Of a stretch of DNA of 64,000 bases, positions 36,772-47,627 are shown one piece after another; the stretch's first letter is position 1, and each line of letters begins with the position of its first letter. A model generated the notes under the pieces. The model was not told the origin of the DNA. It was given only the letters and a program-made list of their open reading frames with translations, and did not search any database. This stretch comes from Kalmusia sp. IMI 367209 (taxonomy: Eukaryota > Ascomycota > Dothideomycetes > Pleosporales > Didymosphaeriaceae), in assembly GCA_027946365.1 (NCBI GenBank), contig JAPEUQ010000002.1, forward strand, positions 1,116,001 through 1,180,000, read 5' to 3'. The position numbers were made by a program, and so were the translations under genes.

Positions 36772-37124
36772 GAGAGGATTTCTCGCGGATCTCAAGCTGA
36801 GAACATGTTCATAATGCATGCCTTCTTTATATCGGAACGATAGTACTGCTGCGACGTACCTACTCGTAACTCCGCTTTAACAATGTACATACTACGCAGT
36901 CTGCCGCTCTCATGCAACACACATTGTTCACTCGCACAAAGCAACTTACCTCTTATACAACGCAAAATCACCCCATCGTCATACCTGTCTCTGCACATCG
37001 CTCCCCATCGTTCCAAATGACCAGTCACAGACTCAGAGCCAATATAATCCACTTGACCACCCCCCTTGAAACACTTAGATCACCCAACTCAACTAACCCC
37101 AACAAGTTAAAACTCAAAAGAACA
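36772..37124. promoter_or_regulatory. Intergenic, promoter of the dsRBD-like gene
   Basis: No gene was seen. The AAC/ACA-rich leader just before 37125 is typical of a fungal 5' untranslated region. Confidence 0.3.
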
Positions 37125-37433
37125 ATGGCTCCTTCCAAAGGAAGCGAAACGCAGTCGCATCACAACGATCCCCACCTCATCGATCTCCGCGCCCAATGCG
37201 TCGAGCTTGCTCAGCGCGTTCCCTCGTCCTCTGGTTACAAGGTGAAAATCACGAAGCGGTACCGCAAAGACGGTCGCGGCGCAAAGCAGTACAGCGCTAG
37301 ACTGGTGTCGCGTGGGGACAAAGGTGAGGTGCTTATCAAAGACACGGTGTGTCATGATACTGAAAAAGCGGCCGTGGAGAAGTTGATGTTGCTGGTTGCC
37401 GAGGAGGGAAGGCAGAGAACGAATTTCTTCTAG
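37125..37433 (+). CDS. Small dsRBD-like protein, 102 aa
   Basis: One exon starts at an ATG in good context (ACAATGGCT). After a polar N-terminus the order of elements is helix (HLIDLRAQCVELAQRV), strand (GYKVKITKRYR), strand (KQYSARLVSRG), strand (VLIKDTVC) and helix (EKAAVEKLMLLVAEEG). This is the alpha-beta-beta-beta-alpha order of a double-stranded-RNA-binding domain, and the final helix has the usual K-A-A-x-x-x-x-L pattern. The basic KITKRYRKDGRGAK loop could contact RNA. The assignment rests on pattern only and other small alpha/beta folds are possible. It is convergent with the hybrid histidine kinase gene. Confidence 0.55.
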   Translation: MAPSKGSETQSHHNDPHLIDLRAQCVELAQRVPSSSGYKVKITKRYRKDGRGAKQYSARLVSRGDKGEVLIKDTVCHDTEKAAVEKLMLLVAEEGRQRTNFF

Positions 37434-37760
37434 TGACACACCTTTTGCTGTTTAATGGGATGTGATATTGCTACCAAAGGTGTAAAAAAAAAGTTGTATC
37501 AAGTAGGCGTGGCAATATGTCTCTTTTGGCTTGATAAATATTTGAGTCTTGTCACTTCATAATCAACGATAGAATTGCAGTTGCGAATATCGCATTACTA
37601 GAGTGTTGATTACTCTAAAAGCGTCTCCAAGCAGGTATATATATCCAATATCATAGCAACATCAACTAACGCCAGCCAAAGATGCGTATATTTCGCGATG
37701 AAAACCACACCACCCGGTCTAACATGCTCTTTACCGTAGTATATTGTAGGAGTGTCCACA
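37434..37760. other. Intergenic, convergent 3' ends
   Basis: No gene was seen. A run of nine A (about 37485-37493) lies downstream of the small gene. Confidence 0.3.
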
Positions 37761-40700
37761 CTATTCATCCTTGGCGTTCGATCGCCGCTCCTTCTCCGAG
37801 CCCAGGAATTCCGCCAGCTTCTTAAAGTTGACAGGCTTCGTCATGTAGTGATCGATGCCTGAGTTCCATGCTTCTAGGCGAGCGCTATTAGATGCCAGAC
37901 CCGTTAGTGCAACGATGCAGCAACGTGAGATATTATACGTTTGCTCGTACTGCCGGATGGCGCGCGTCGCTGTCATGCCGTCCATAACTGGCATTGACAT
38001 GTCTAGCGGGGATGTTAGCTTTGGATTTCAGGCGTGGGCGGGACATATGCACCCATTAAGACGTAATCGTAGCGTACGAAAGGATCTTGGTAGCTCTGCA
38101 ATGCTTCGAGACCGTTCTCAGCTTCTGAGTAAGCCCATTTGTGCTTCCTTAAGAAAGCTGTAAGGAGCTGAATTATATTAGCAGGTTTCACAAGCAATGA
38201 TCCGGCGACAATGATATCTACCTTGCGATTTATGGCGTTATCGTCGGTGACGAGCACGTGCGGCTCAGTCGACTTAGTGCGAATCGGCAACACATCCTTC
38301 AATTCCACAGGTGGATCTTCTGCCAAAGGTGGGCTCTCTCCCGGGGGTGGACTCTTTGCTAAAGGCGGGCTCTCTGCCACGGGCAAAATTATCGCAGATA
38401 CGGTTGATTTTAGAGAGCTAGGCTCAATAGATGGAGATTGGCGGAGCGACTCTAAAGCCACGTGTGATACAGTGGTTTCTGTCGTGGGAAGAGAGGGGGG
38501 TATGGCTGGAGACCCTTGAGACCTAGAGCCTGAAGTTTCTAGATGAGAAGGGGGTAATAAGCGATCACTCGTGTTTGATTTTTGGATATTCTCACTGCTA
38601 TCATCGAAGCGATCGATGCATCTGTTAAGGATGTAGGATAGCTTGTATGGTCCACATCTAGGAAAGTCAGTGTGTAACACGTATAAGGATACGAGAGTCC
38701 AACTTACGGTTGAGTCATGATTTCAACAACGCTTTCTTTATTTTGGACTCGTACATCAGATCGAAATGTGGCTGCCTCCAGCGCATCCATAGCAACAAAT
38801 ATTGTAACCGGTGCTCTCTCGGCGTTAACCCTCCACCGCCGAATGGCCTCAAGATATTCAAAAGAAGGCTCTGGACAGATGACGAAATCGGCATCATGGC
38901 CTGTCCATTCTTCCGTCTGGACCACTGTCATCCTCAGATGTGTCTGTAGAGTATTCACTAAAGCATCGGTGAAGCGTGCAAGGCCCCCCACTGTTTCCAA
39001 ACGCTTCTGACGATTCAGATGGCGAGATGTGTTTCTTGTGAAGAATACAAATACGGCGACCAGACAATCGAGAGACCGCAACCAGAAACTCCGTTTTCCG
39101 AAGAACAGGAGACTGCGGGACATCGGGTTTTGTGAGAGCAAGTTTTACGGTGAAGTTGGTTCCGATAGCAGGTTCGCTGCTAACCTCCATTTTCCCGCCA
39201 CTTGTTTCTATGATTTGTCGGACGATACTGAGTCCTAGACCGACACCAGGCGAATGGGGATTTTCCTGAGAGAAAGGCTGGAACGCATGATTTGCAAGGA
39301 AAGATGGTGACATGCCAGTACCAGAGTCCTTGATAGTCAGTGTGATTGTAGTAGTGTTATCTTGATCTTGAGGAGAATCATTGACCCGCAGCGAAACGTG
39401 TATATGGCCACTCTGGGTATATTTGACCGCATTTCCAAAGAGATTCATGACGATCCGTTTCCATGCCCCGACGGGAAAGCAACGGATCCAATCATTCTCC
39501 TCTGCAATTTCGAGCACGATGTAACATGTTTTGCGGTTAGACGATGGCTCTACAGTGAACATTGGATCATCCTCTGGTGCCGATGAAGATGCAACGCTTT
39601 CGTCCGAGCCAAGAATAGGAATGTAGAGGCAACCCGAAAAGACCGCTTCCACAACTTCTTCCGTGGCCATACTGAGGTCGAATGCAGACTATTATCAAAG
39701 GATACAATCAGCGAAAATGTGGACAAATGCATTTCGGAGAGAGAGAGAGAGAGAGAGAGTATCCGCCCCGTAATAACGTACCTGTTTGATCTTGCGAGTC
39801 TTCAAAGGCTTTGAAGACAACCGTAGTGTGTTGGAGCTCTTCAACTTTCTAGAAGAAACGGTCTTACCTGTTTCGTTGCTTTTAGAATAATCCATGACTT
39901 GATTAATAGTATCGAGCAGCGTCTGTCCGCATGAATGCAATGAATTGAGCATGCTACTCTGAAAGGAGTCGAGTGCTGTGTCCTTGATAAATTCCAAAGT
40001 GCCTAGAATGCCATGTAATGGAGATCGGAGTTCGTGTGAGATAGACGCGACAAACGTAGTCTTTTGCCTACAGGCGGAGATGTAGTCAGCATATATCATG
40101 TAGGCGACCACTTCAGTGTCTCAACAACATGTATGCCATATCGTGTAGACTATTGTTGAGAGGAGGGAGCTCGAAGCAATGGGCCTTCAACATCTACGAT
40201 GATAAGTTTGACTTACTGTGCCATGTTAGCGAGATACGCGACAATATACTGGGAGCGAGTCAGACCTGGTGTGATGCTAAAGCGTCTAATCTCGACAGTT
40301 CCCTCATGATCGAATTACTGAAAATCTTGAAGTATGCAAGATCCACATTTGGCGAGAGCAGTCTCGTTTCGCTATTAGACCAACAGATACAACCCGCAAA
40401 CCACCTGGAGCGCTCCTACATACTTATCAGCACAAGATGCAAGCGCTTCGGTCTTAAAAACCTCACATAATCCCAGAATGGTATAAATGCAACACTCCTC
40501 GCGTTAGGAAGCATGCCGTGAATCGCTGTTGAAGTTCTGATTCTCCGGCTTGTTTCCTTGCGTTTGGTGCCTGACGGTGTTTCCTCTGCGGCGCTGGTAC
40601 TTGACGATGAGGTATCATCGTTGGACGAGACAGATGCGCCTGTAGCTGTGAAATTCATGATTTTGCCCATAGGCCACTCCTTGAAGAGTCGGGCCAGATC

Positions 40701-42074
40701 TCTCTCCGAGAGAGATCCAAATTCGGATCCATCGGCCTTGCCCGGTGATGACACCTGGGGTTTTCGCTTCAACGCGTACCCGAGCACCGAGCACTTCTTA
40801 GGAGACTTCATTTCGGGTATCTCTTGACCACTGCTTTGGGTGCTACCATCGTCGCTGGATGAAGACTTGGATTGCGAGGAGTCTTCAGCGCTGTCGTCTT
40901 CATCGTCGTGGTTCCCCGGGAACTGACGATGGCCGGTCGCTGCAACAGACGCGTCAAGGATGAGCACACCGTCGAGATTGCTAGAAGCCATCATGACGTT
41001 GGCAGCACGGGAAAACATATCTCTGGAATTGGGGGGCAAGATAGAATTTTGGAGAGTACCGATCGACCGGTCGTTTGAGGATGAGACTGCTTGTATGGTT
41101 CTTGACCCCATCGATGATGGCTGGAAACTCTGAATGGTTCTGCCCGATCCAGCCGATGTTGTGCCAGACAAGTTTGAGCCGTCATCTGTAAAGACCTTGA
41201 AGGGCCGCAGAGCCGAGGCGCCTTGAGCAAAGGATAGCAGTCCTCGAGTAAACTGCTCGCCACGCTGGTACTGCTCCCTAATCGTGTACGTGTCCAGGTA
41301 CTTGACGACTGTGACAGCGAAGTCCTCCAAAAGCCTAAAATCGTCGGGGGTGAGTCCCGTGCCAGAACGCGGTCGGTCATCCCAAACGCTCAACACGCCG
41401 ACAACAGTGCCCGACGGGCTGACCAAGGGCACGCCAGCATAGAAACGCCATTGCGGGCCGTCCTTGACAAAGTCGAGCTGCGCATGTCGCTCGCACTGCG
41501 AAAGATCGTTGATGACGAGGGCAGCCTGCTCGCCGCGCAGCTCCAGCACCTGCTCGCACACGCCCCATCTTCGCGGGACGCTGACGCTTCCGAGCCACAG
41601 CGCGCTGGCATCCTCAGGCTCCGGACGGAGAGACGAGGTTGGCGTTGCTTCGGCGATGAAATGCTGGTGCTTGTTGTCTATCAGCGATATGCATGCGCAC
41701 TGAGCCTGGAGACGTGTTGCCACCAGCTGAGCCAAGGCGACGAGGGTTGAGTCGGCACAAGCTCGGGGAACGTGGGCTGGGTTAGGGCGATCGATCTGGG
41801 GGAGATCGCGAAAGGCCGCGCCGTAGAGCAAGAAGACATCACGCTCCCGTCTCCGTTCGGCGACGCGGGGCGGCTGGGTTGGAGTCATGTCAAGGTCCAG
41901 AGAGGCGCGTCCATGCGCTCGGTTGGTTGAGGTCGGGTACCCTGCCCGCAGCTTCCCCTCTGACAGCGCAGAGGAGGCTTTTTGCAGTGCAGGAGAAAGA
42001 GCGCTCCAGGTCGCATGGAATTCGGGACATGGGAATGGGCAATATGAGTTTCCCCGTTGCCTCCGACCGATCAT
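37761..42074 (-). CDS. GAF-domain hybrid histidine kinase with receiver domain
   Basis: Seven exons are read: 40467-42074, 40266-40415, 39782-40067, 38708-39688, 38222-38657, 38053-38167 and 37761-38002. The introns are 51, about 198, 93, 50, 54 and 50 bp. Domains in order are a GAF-like sensor (LQAQCACISLIDNKHQHFIAE to FYAGVPLVSPSGTVVGVLSVWD), a polar linker, the HisKA phospho-acceptor in SISHELRSPLHG, the HATPase (MNLFGNAVKYT, IKDSGTGMS, GVGLGLSIV) and a receiver (LVTDDNAINRK, then VLMDMSMPVMDG, VALTG, MTKP), so all phosphorelay residues are present. It is a multistep phosphorelay sensor, probably cytosolic with no membrane helices. Two single-base excesses disturb the frame: six G at 38984-38989, and GG at the second intron's donor (about 40265-40266). 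Dropping both gives about 1,271 aa with every splice phase consistent. The ATG at 42074 was chosen; 41888 is an alternative. Confidence 0.85.
39737..39759. repeat. (GA)n microsatellite inside a histidine kinase intron
   Basis: An uninterrupted GA dinucleotide run of about 23 bp lies in the 93-bp intron between the HisKA and HATPase exons of the hybrid kinase, on the far side of the intron from its branch and acceptor sites. It is likely length-variable between strains. Confidence 0.85.
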
Positions 42075-42622
42075 GGCCGTAGCCGTAGGGAGGCCTAGAT
42101 CGCCATCTTCCGCCACAGCCCCGCTTTTGCCGCGCTCCTAGGTAAACTTGCAAACACGGCTGCTGTTCCTGCAGACGGCGTAATAGGAATTCAGATATGG
42201 TGGGGAATCTGTCCCTCGCACGACGTGATTCACTGCCTGCTCTTTACATGCGCGGGACCGACCAACATGCAGCCGCGTGGGTGACGCTGAACGACCCGTC
42301 TTGGTGGCCGTCACGTGAATGCTGACTGTTCATCACATGACCGTGTCTCCAGGAGAAGCATTGGACATGTTCGTAACCAGACGAGCCACAGCGGGTCGAT
42401 GGAGGTGACCCGATACCGGACCTGTACGGCATGTATTGTTACGCGATTCCAGAGGAAAGAAGATTCCAACTTATTTCCAGCCTCCGAGTCTTACAATGGT
42501 CTATTCCAAGCCCCAAATCTGATGAACCATCTGGCCGTCGTTGGATACCTAGGATAATACATCTACTGACGGCATTCATGTTGCTTGCCGGAGATCTTGA
42601 CATCGAATCATTCAACAAGCTT
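42075..42622. promoter_or_regulatory. Upstream region of the histidine kinase
   Basis: No gene was seen. It lies between the kinase start and the end of the dioxygenase gene; both genes are on the minus strand. Confidence 0.35.
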
Positions 42623-43740
42623 TCATGGCCTTGGAACCCTTCCGAATCGATACTGCGCCCAACTCAGGCTCCCCTCCCCCAGAGTCCACAGTCGCTCGCC
42701 TCCATCCAGTCCAGCTGCCCCTGCAGCAACATACAGTGGAAGCAGATGTTCCAGCGTTGGTCCCGCCTTCCTCGCATCGCTACGTTTCATCAAGTCCTTC
42801 ATCTTGGCCTGACGCTCCTCTGGCGGCGCCGTAGCCGCCTCTTTCAGTGCCTCGTCGAAGCTATACACATACCTTCACGGAATCAGCAGGGCCCAGCAAT
42901 CGGAAGAAATACGAGGGTGCTCTAGCTTACGGCATCGTTCTTCCCGTCCCTCTAATAGCCCGAAAATCATGGAGGTTATGCACAGCCATGCCAGCTCCAA
43001 CGATCAAGATGCCTTCGTCTCTTAGATTCTGCAGGGCTTGACCCAGGCGGTAGTGTTGGTCGACGTCTTCGTTGTCGAAAAGGGAGATTTGCACGATAGG
43101 AACGTTCAGTGGATTCTTTTTGGGGTCAAAAGCTACCCGGCGGTCCTGTTAGCGGTTACTGCATCGGCGTAGCAACGAGAGGGCACATACCAGCCACGAA
43201 TCCTACCCAGACACCATGATCAAGCCCTCTCTTAACTTTCTCTACTTTCACGCCCGCACTTCCTAGCAACCCAGACACTTTATCTGCGAGTTCGGGACTC
43301 CCCTTGTTCGGATATTCATACTCGTAGTAATGCTTTGGGAAGCCGTAGAAATCATATATAATATCCGTCTTCTCCGCTGCGTTGATCGCGATGGTATCGG
43401 GACTTTCTGACCAGTGCGCGGAGAATACAACGATGGCCTTGGGCTTCACGACGGTGGTGACCTCGTAGCCGACGGAAGTCAGCTGGACGTATGCCGGGTG
43501 CTGTGTGTTTTCCATAAAATTTGGCCCGCCAATGCCGAGGAAGTACACAGGCATTCGTTGCGTATCAGTGCTCATCATGTCAACCGAACGTGTATCAATC
43601 TGTTTCGAAAAGTAAGAAAGCAAGGATTCAGCCTGCGGTTCGTAGCCGAGTAGTGGAATAGACAATCCGACTAGGAGGACAACGCAGCTTATGTATCGAA
43701 GACGAAGAGCTGGGTATTCGAAGCAAATGGCGGCGTGCAT
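42623..43740 (-). CDS. LigB/DODA-type extradiol ring-cleavage dioxygenase family protein
   Basis: There are three exons: 43191-43740, 42931-43132 and 42623-42872. The two 58-bp introns (GTATGT...CCGCTAAC...GGTAG and GTAAGC...TGCTGAT...GAAG) leave matching phases. The product is 333 aa. Family landmarks are PVYFLGIGGPNFM, VVFSAHWSES, YDFYGFPKHYYEYEYPN, RGLDHGVWVGF, IVQISLF, GAGMAVHNLHDF and EGSLSWAQYRFG. Members use a non-haem metal to open catechol rings (for example 4,5-DOPA dioxygenase). The plant/bacterial SHGGP His is GIGGP here, so one metal ligand may be lost; the other His are present. The N-terminus has a hydrophobic stretch (YISCVVLLVGLSIPLLG), suggesting an anchor or signal, although translation could begin at the MM about 54 residues further on. 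It is divergent from the SDR-like gene at 44411. Confidence 0.83.
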
Positions 43741-44410
43741 CCATTGACTGTGTTAGAATAAACGCCATCGGTTGCATCTATCTATCGTGGTCGTAAACAT
43801 TGCATCGAAACAGAGCAGGCCACCCGCGCGGCCAGACGAAAATGTCCAGCTCATCGAGACGATAGAAACCTCAACATCCAATGCCGCGTGGCATATTTCC
43901 CGCACGGAACGGAGTTAGGTGATACAATCCCTCTGTTAGCCGTTATAATTACCACTTCACTCCCAGAAGAGCTCAAGATTGAGTATGGCGTAATGATAGA
44001 CATGGCTCATCGCGCGCGGTATGACTGATGCGCGGCCAAATTGGTTCAAGACAGAATCCTCCCGCGCGGCTTACATAATGAACGATCATTCTTCAGCCAA
44101 TCAAAACTTCACGCTCACTGCACAACACGGTTAGGCTGATTCCAGGGTCATCGACTAGAGCGCTTTGGGCGGCGCTTGTGGATCCAAGTCTTAGTGCACT
44201 TCGCTGCACCTTTGCAAATACATGAGGTCGGATGAGATACAAGCCTGATTTCCAATCTTCGGATACAAGGCAGTACGGACGAAAACATGAGTATACCGGT
44301 AAGTATAAGTATGAAGGCTTGCTTCCTGAGCTTGTCATCAAACAGCATCATTATTCTCTCTTCAAATCTCAACAAAACTACTTTCACCTATTATCAACAA
44401 ACACAGCAAA
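43741..44410. promoter_or_regulatory. Divergent promoter region between dioxygenase and SDR-like genes
   Basis: 670 bp separate two start codons that face apart. No coding sequence is supported. Confidence 0.4.
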
Positions 44411-45236
44411 ATGTCGACGCCAAACGTTGTACTCATCTTTGGAGCCGGAAAGCGCGTCGGCGCCGGTGTAGCTGCAAAGTTCGCCAGCAACGGTCACAAA
44501 GTCGCTGTGGTATCGCGAAGTGGGACCGGATCCATCAACGAGCAAGGCTACTTATCCCTCAAGGCGGATGTCAATGATCCCACCTCGATTGCTCCTGCTT
44601 TCGATGCCGTCCAGGCAGAGTTCAAGATTGCGCCCAATGTTGTTGTGTACAACGCTGGAGCCCTCCATTTTCCGTCCAATTTCAAATCCGTTTTGTCGAT
44701 TCCAGCGGTCGACGTGGCCAGCGACCTGAACGCCAACACCGTTAGCCCATTTGCTGCGGCACAAGAGGCTGTCGAGCGTTGGGAGACGCTCCCCAGGGAT
44801 ATAAAGAAGACCTTCATCTTCACGGGTAACGCTTTGAATGAGCTTGTTGTGCCGTTTCCTTCGTGGATGAATCTCGGCATGGGTAAGAGCGCAACCGCCT
44901 ACTGGATTAACTTTGCGGATAAAGCGTACAAGGCTAAGGGGTATCGGTAAGTATTCGTTCGAGATTTTTACAGAGAGCGCTTCTAATACGGCTCTCAGAT
45001 TCTTCTACGCCGACGAGCGTAAGGCGGACGGTACGGCTGATGGGGAAATCGACGGTCCCTATCATGGCGAATTTTACGCGCATTTGGCGAGCCATGAAGG
45101 AAATGTGCCATGGCAAGCAACTTTCGTGAAGGACAAGGGCTACGTCTATTTTGATCCGAAATCTATAGATCTTGATAAGGTCTGGGAGATGAACCAAGAA
45201 GTACAGGCAGGGATTGCTAAAAAGCTAGGCCAGTAA
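44411..45236 (+). CDS. Atypical short-chain dehydrogenase-like protein
   Basis: There are two exons, 44411-44946 and 44999-45236, with a 52-bp intron (GTAAGT...CTCAG; phase 2, joining CG to A to give RFFYADERK). The product is 257 aa. The N-terminus has a Rossmann motif, VLIFGAGKRVGAG (GxGxxxGxG-like), with VVSRSG after the second strand, which suits NADP(H). VVVYNAG takes the place of NNAG, and FIFTGNAL is where the catalytic Ser is usually found (Thr or Asn here). The usual YxxxK Tyr is not evident: GMGKSATAYWINFADKAY has Tyr and Lys, but the spacing is unusual. It is therefore a divergent SDR that binds a dinucleotide, with uncertain catalysis. Confidence 0.78.
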
Positions 45237-45398
45237 TTGGAAGCTTTTATAGAGCCAAAGGTTGTTGGGCAGATGTACAGCTACAACACAGAAGTTTGGT
45301 AATCCGACTCTATATGTATCTTGAAGCAACTCCGCTTATAATGAGTCCTCAACTTTCGGTCTAGTGTTGTAGCTTCCAATAGTATGTGTGAGCGTGCT

Positions 45399-47396
45399 TT
45401 ACACGAGCAACACCAGGTCACCCTCGTCTCTGAAACAAGCGGCGATTTCGCGTTTTGCTGTGTCCCCTGTTTCCCTACTCTTCCAAGCGTTCTCCATAAT
45501 CTTAAAAGCTTTGCGCAGCGCGCCAAAAACGCTCGGTGGGTCCAGTGCTTCCATGTGTGCCCGAAATCGAGCTTCCTGGGACGGTATGGCAAGACAACCT
45601 GCAACACAGAATGGCCACACGACTGCACGAAGCAGGGCTGGCGGGTATATCTGCATATCCAGGATATCGAGGATACTTTCAACGTGGTAGTGCACTTCAA
45701 TGCTGGCGGGCTGCCATCCGGACACAACCACGGATAGATAGACAAGTGCTGCATGGCCCCAGATGCGAGTAACAATGGCACTTTGATTCGCATTTGCCAA
45801 CGGGCATGATTGATCAATCAAGGTGTTTCCCCGTTCGCGGTGGTGGACTGAACGTGTCTCGATCGCATGGAGTTGGGTCTCCAATGAGGCTTTAATGGGC
45901 GTTGCACATCGTACCAGTTCCATGATGTCAAGATCACCAGCTCTTAAATGTCGCTGTTTCCATGCGTCGAGTCGAGAGGCATCGCTCACGATCAACAATA
46001 CCCAATTTTGGCACCCGACAACATGCTCGAGATCGATTACAGGAGCGCGACCATCAGTGGCCTGAAGGAGGACATTGTGATAATCGTACAGTCTAGGAGG
46101 TTCCTGGAATATCGTGCTGGCAACAACATCATCAAAGAGCAGTAGAGCTGTTGAGAAGCGAAAAGCTGCCTGTTCTGCGCTCTGTATTTCGATCGATCGA
46201 CCAGGTAGTAGCCATGATGTTGGCCCAAGGCGGCTCATTACGCATTCAAATCTTGATTTAGGGTCCGCTATCTCAGAACCAGAGGTGGACATGAGCTGTT
46301 CGAAAAGAGCGAGCGCAGCAGTGAGATGTGCACGGCAATTGTCAAAGCTCAGAACAGCGACCTCAAACCGCTGAACCTGCATAACGCTTGCCAAGATGCG
46401 CACAGTGCCGTGCATATGGTCAGTGATATTGGTACCTCCGATGTACTGTAGAGCATTTCTCAGTGTTTCGAATGCTTCTGCTGTCTGTGTAAGGACCGTT
46501 TGCCAGATCAATTCGTCATTGTTCGTGTCCCTCCCAAGTGAGAAGAAAAAAGAACCTTGACATAAGGTAGCTTGTCGCACTACTGGGCTGCTTATCATCA
46601 TCTCCAAAAGCCATGCTTTACCTCCCTCGAAAGGAGTGGGTCTTAACGAAGATGTCGTGTTAGAAAAATCTAAGATACATGTGCTATGTAGCCCACGTAC
46701 CGATAGAATGGAAAGAGGAAGGGCACTACATGTTCTAGGTAGAACATGAGAAGTATGGTGTCGGACGACCTCCCAAAAGTTATCTTCTCGCGTTGCAACT
46801 TATTAGTGAGAACGCAGTCGGCCACACGTTCGAGCTGCGGCGGACTTGTGGTGGGCGTTGACTCAGTCCTACCGTAATTATGTGTGATAAAATTGAGGAG
46901 CCCGTTCGCCGCAGGAGCTAGATTTGTAATAGCACCGTCTGTATCAATGTCTACACCACGCTCTCCGCCTATATTTTCTGCATATGAAAAGCGCACGTCT
47001 ACGAAATATGTAAGGGTGACTTACGTCGATGATGTGCCTTCTCTCTGACTTCGCGCTTGAGCCTTTCTGCCATCTCTTCTTGCTTCGCGCCACCGTCCAT
47101 CCATTCCGGCTTGCACTTCCCGTAGTGGCAGGTTATCAAAAGTTGAGCTGAACAACAAGGTCCGGGGTTAGTAATGGCAGACTTCATACACATGTTGAGC
47201 TATCCTCGGACGACGTCATACATGTACGACGGATACCCATTATTCACGTGATTTCAAAGGGTCTTTACATACCGCACGTGGCGCATTCGGGATATCTCTC
47301 GTCACATTTCTTTCTTCGAAGTCGGCATGTCCAGCAACCATTAGAGCTTCTTCCGGGAGCATTATTCCTAGGACCACTTGGCAAATTAGATGACAT
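45399..47396 (-). CDS. Zn2Cys6 transcription factor with fungal-specific domain
   Basis: There are four exons: 47273-47396, 47025-47147, 46701-46977 and 45399-46641. The introns are 125, 47 and 59 bp. The product is 588 aa. The zinc cluster is complete: Cys21, 24, 31, 38 and 41 in [11 protein letters not shown] and PECATC, with the sixth, Cys48, supplied by the second exon, which confirms that splice. A linker ([24 protein letters not shown]) is typical of this class. The downstream domain has [20 protein letters not shown] (formed by the last splice) and ends in DEGDLVLLV, both hallmarks of the fungal_trans_2 type. Alternatives for the second intron exist because a nearer acceptor would leave only 26 bp. 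It probably binds CGG-type sites; no target can be assigned. The first intron might hide a tiny exon. Confidence 0.87.
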
Positions 47397-47627
47397 TTTC
47401 TGTACGCGCAGTCATGCCATAAAATATTGAGATGCTTTAAGCGGGAGAGGATGAGTTTTGGAGGTAGAATGTACATGGAAAGGTGCCGCGCGGGACCGAG
47501 AATGAGCAATTAGTAAGCGAGCACGATCTACATTCCGTGGTCTACCTACCAGTCATCGTTAGAAAAATCATGCGTGGGCTTACTCCATTGTTACCATAAA
47601 TTTCATTCAATAGAAGCCTTATAGATG

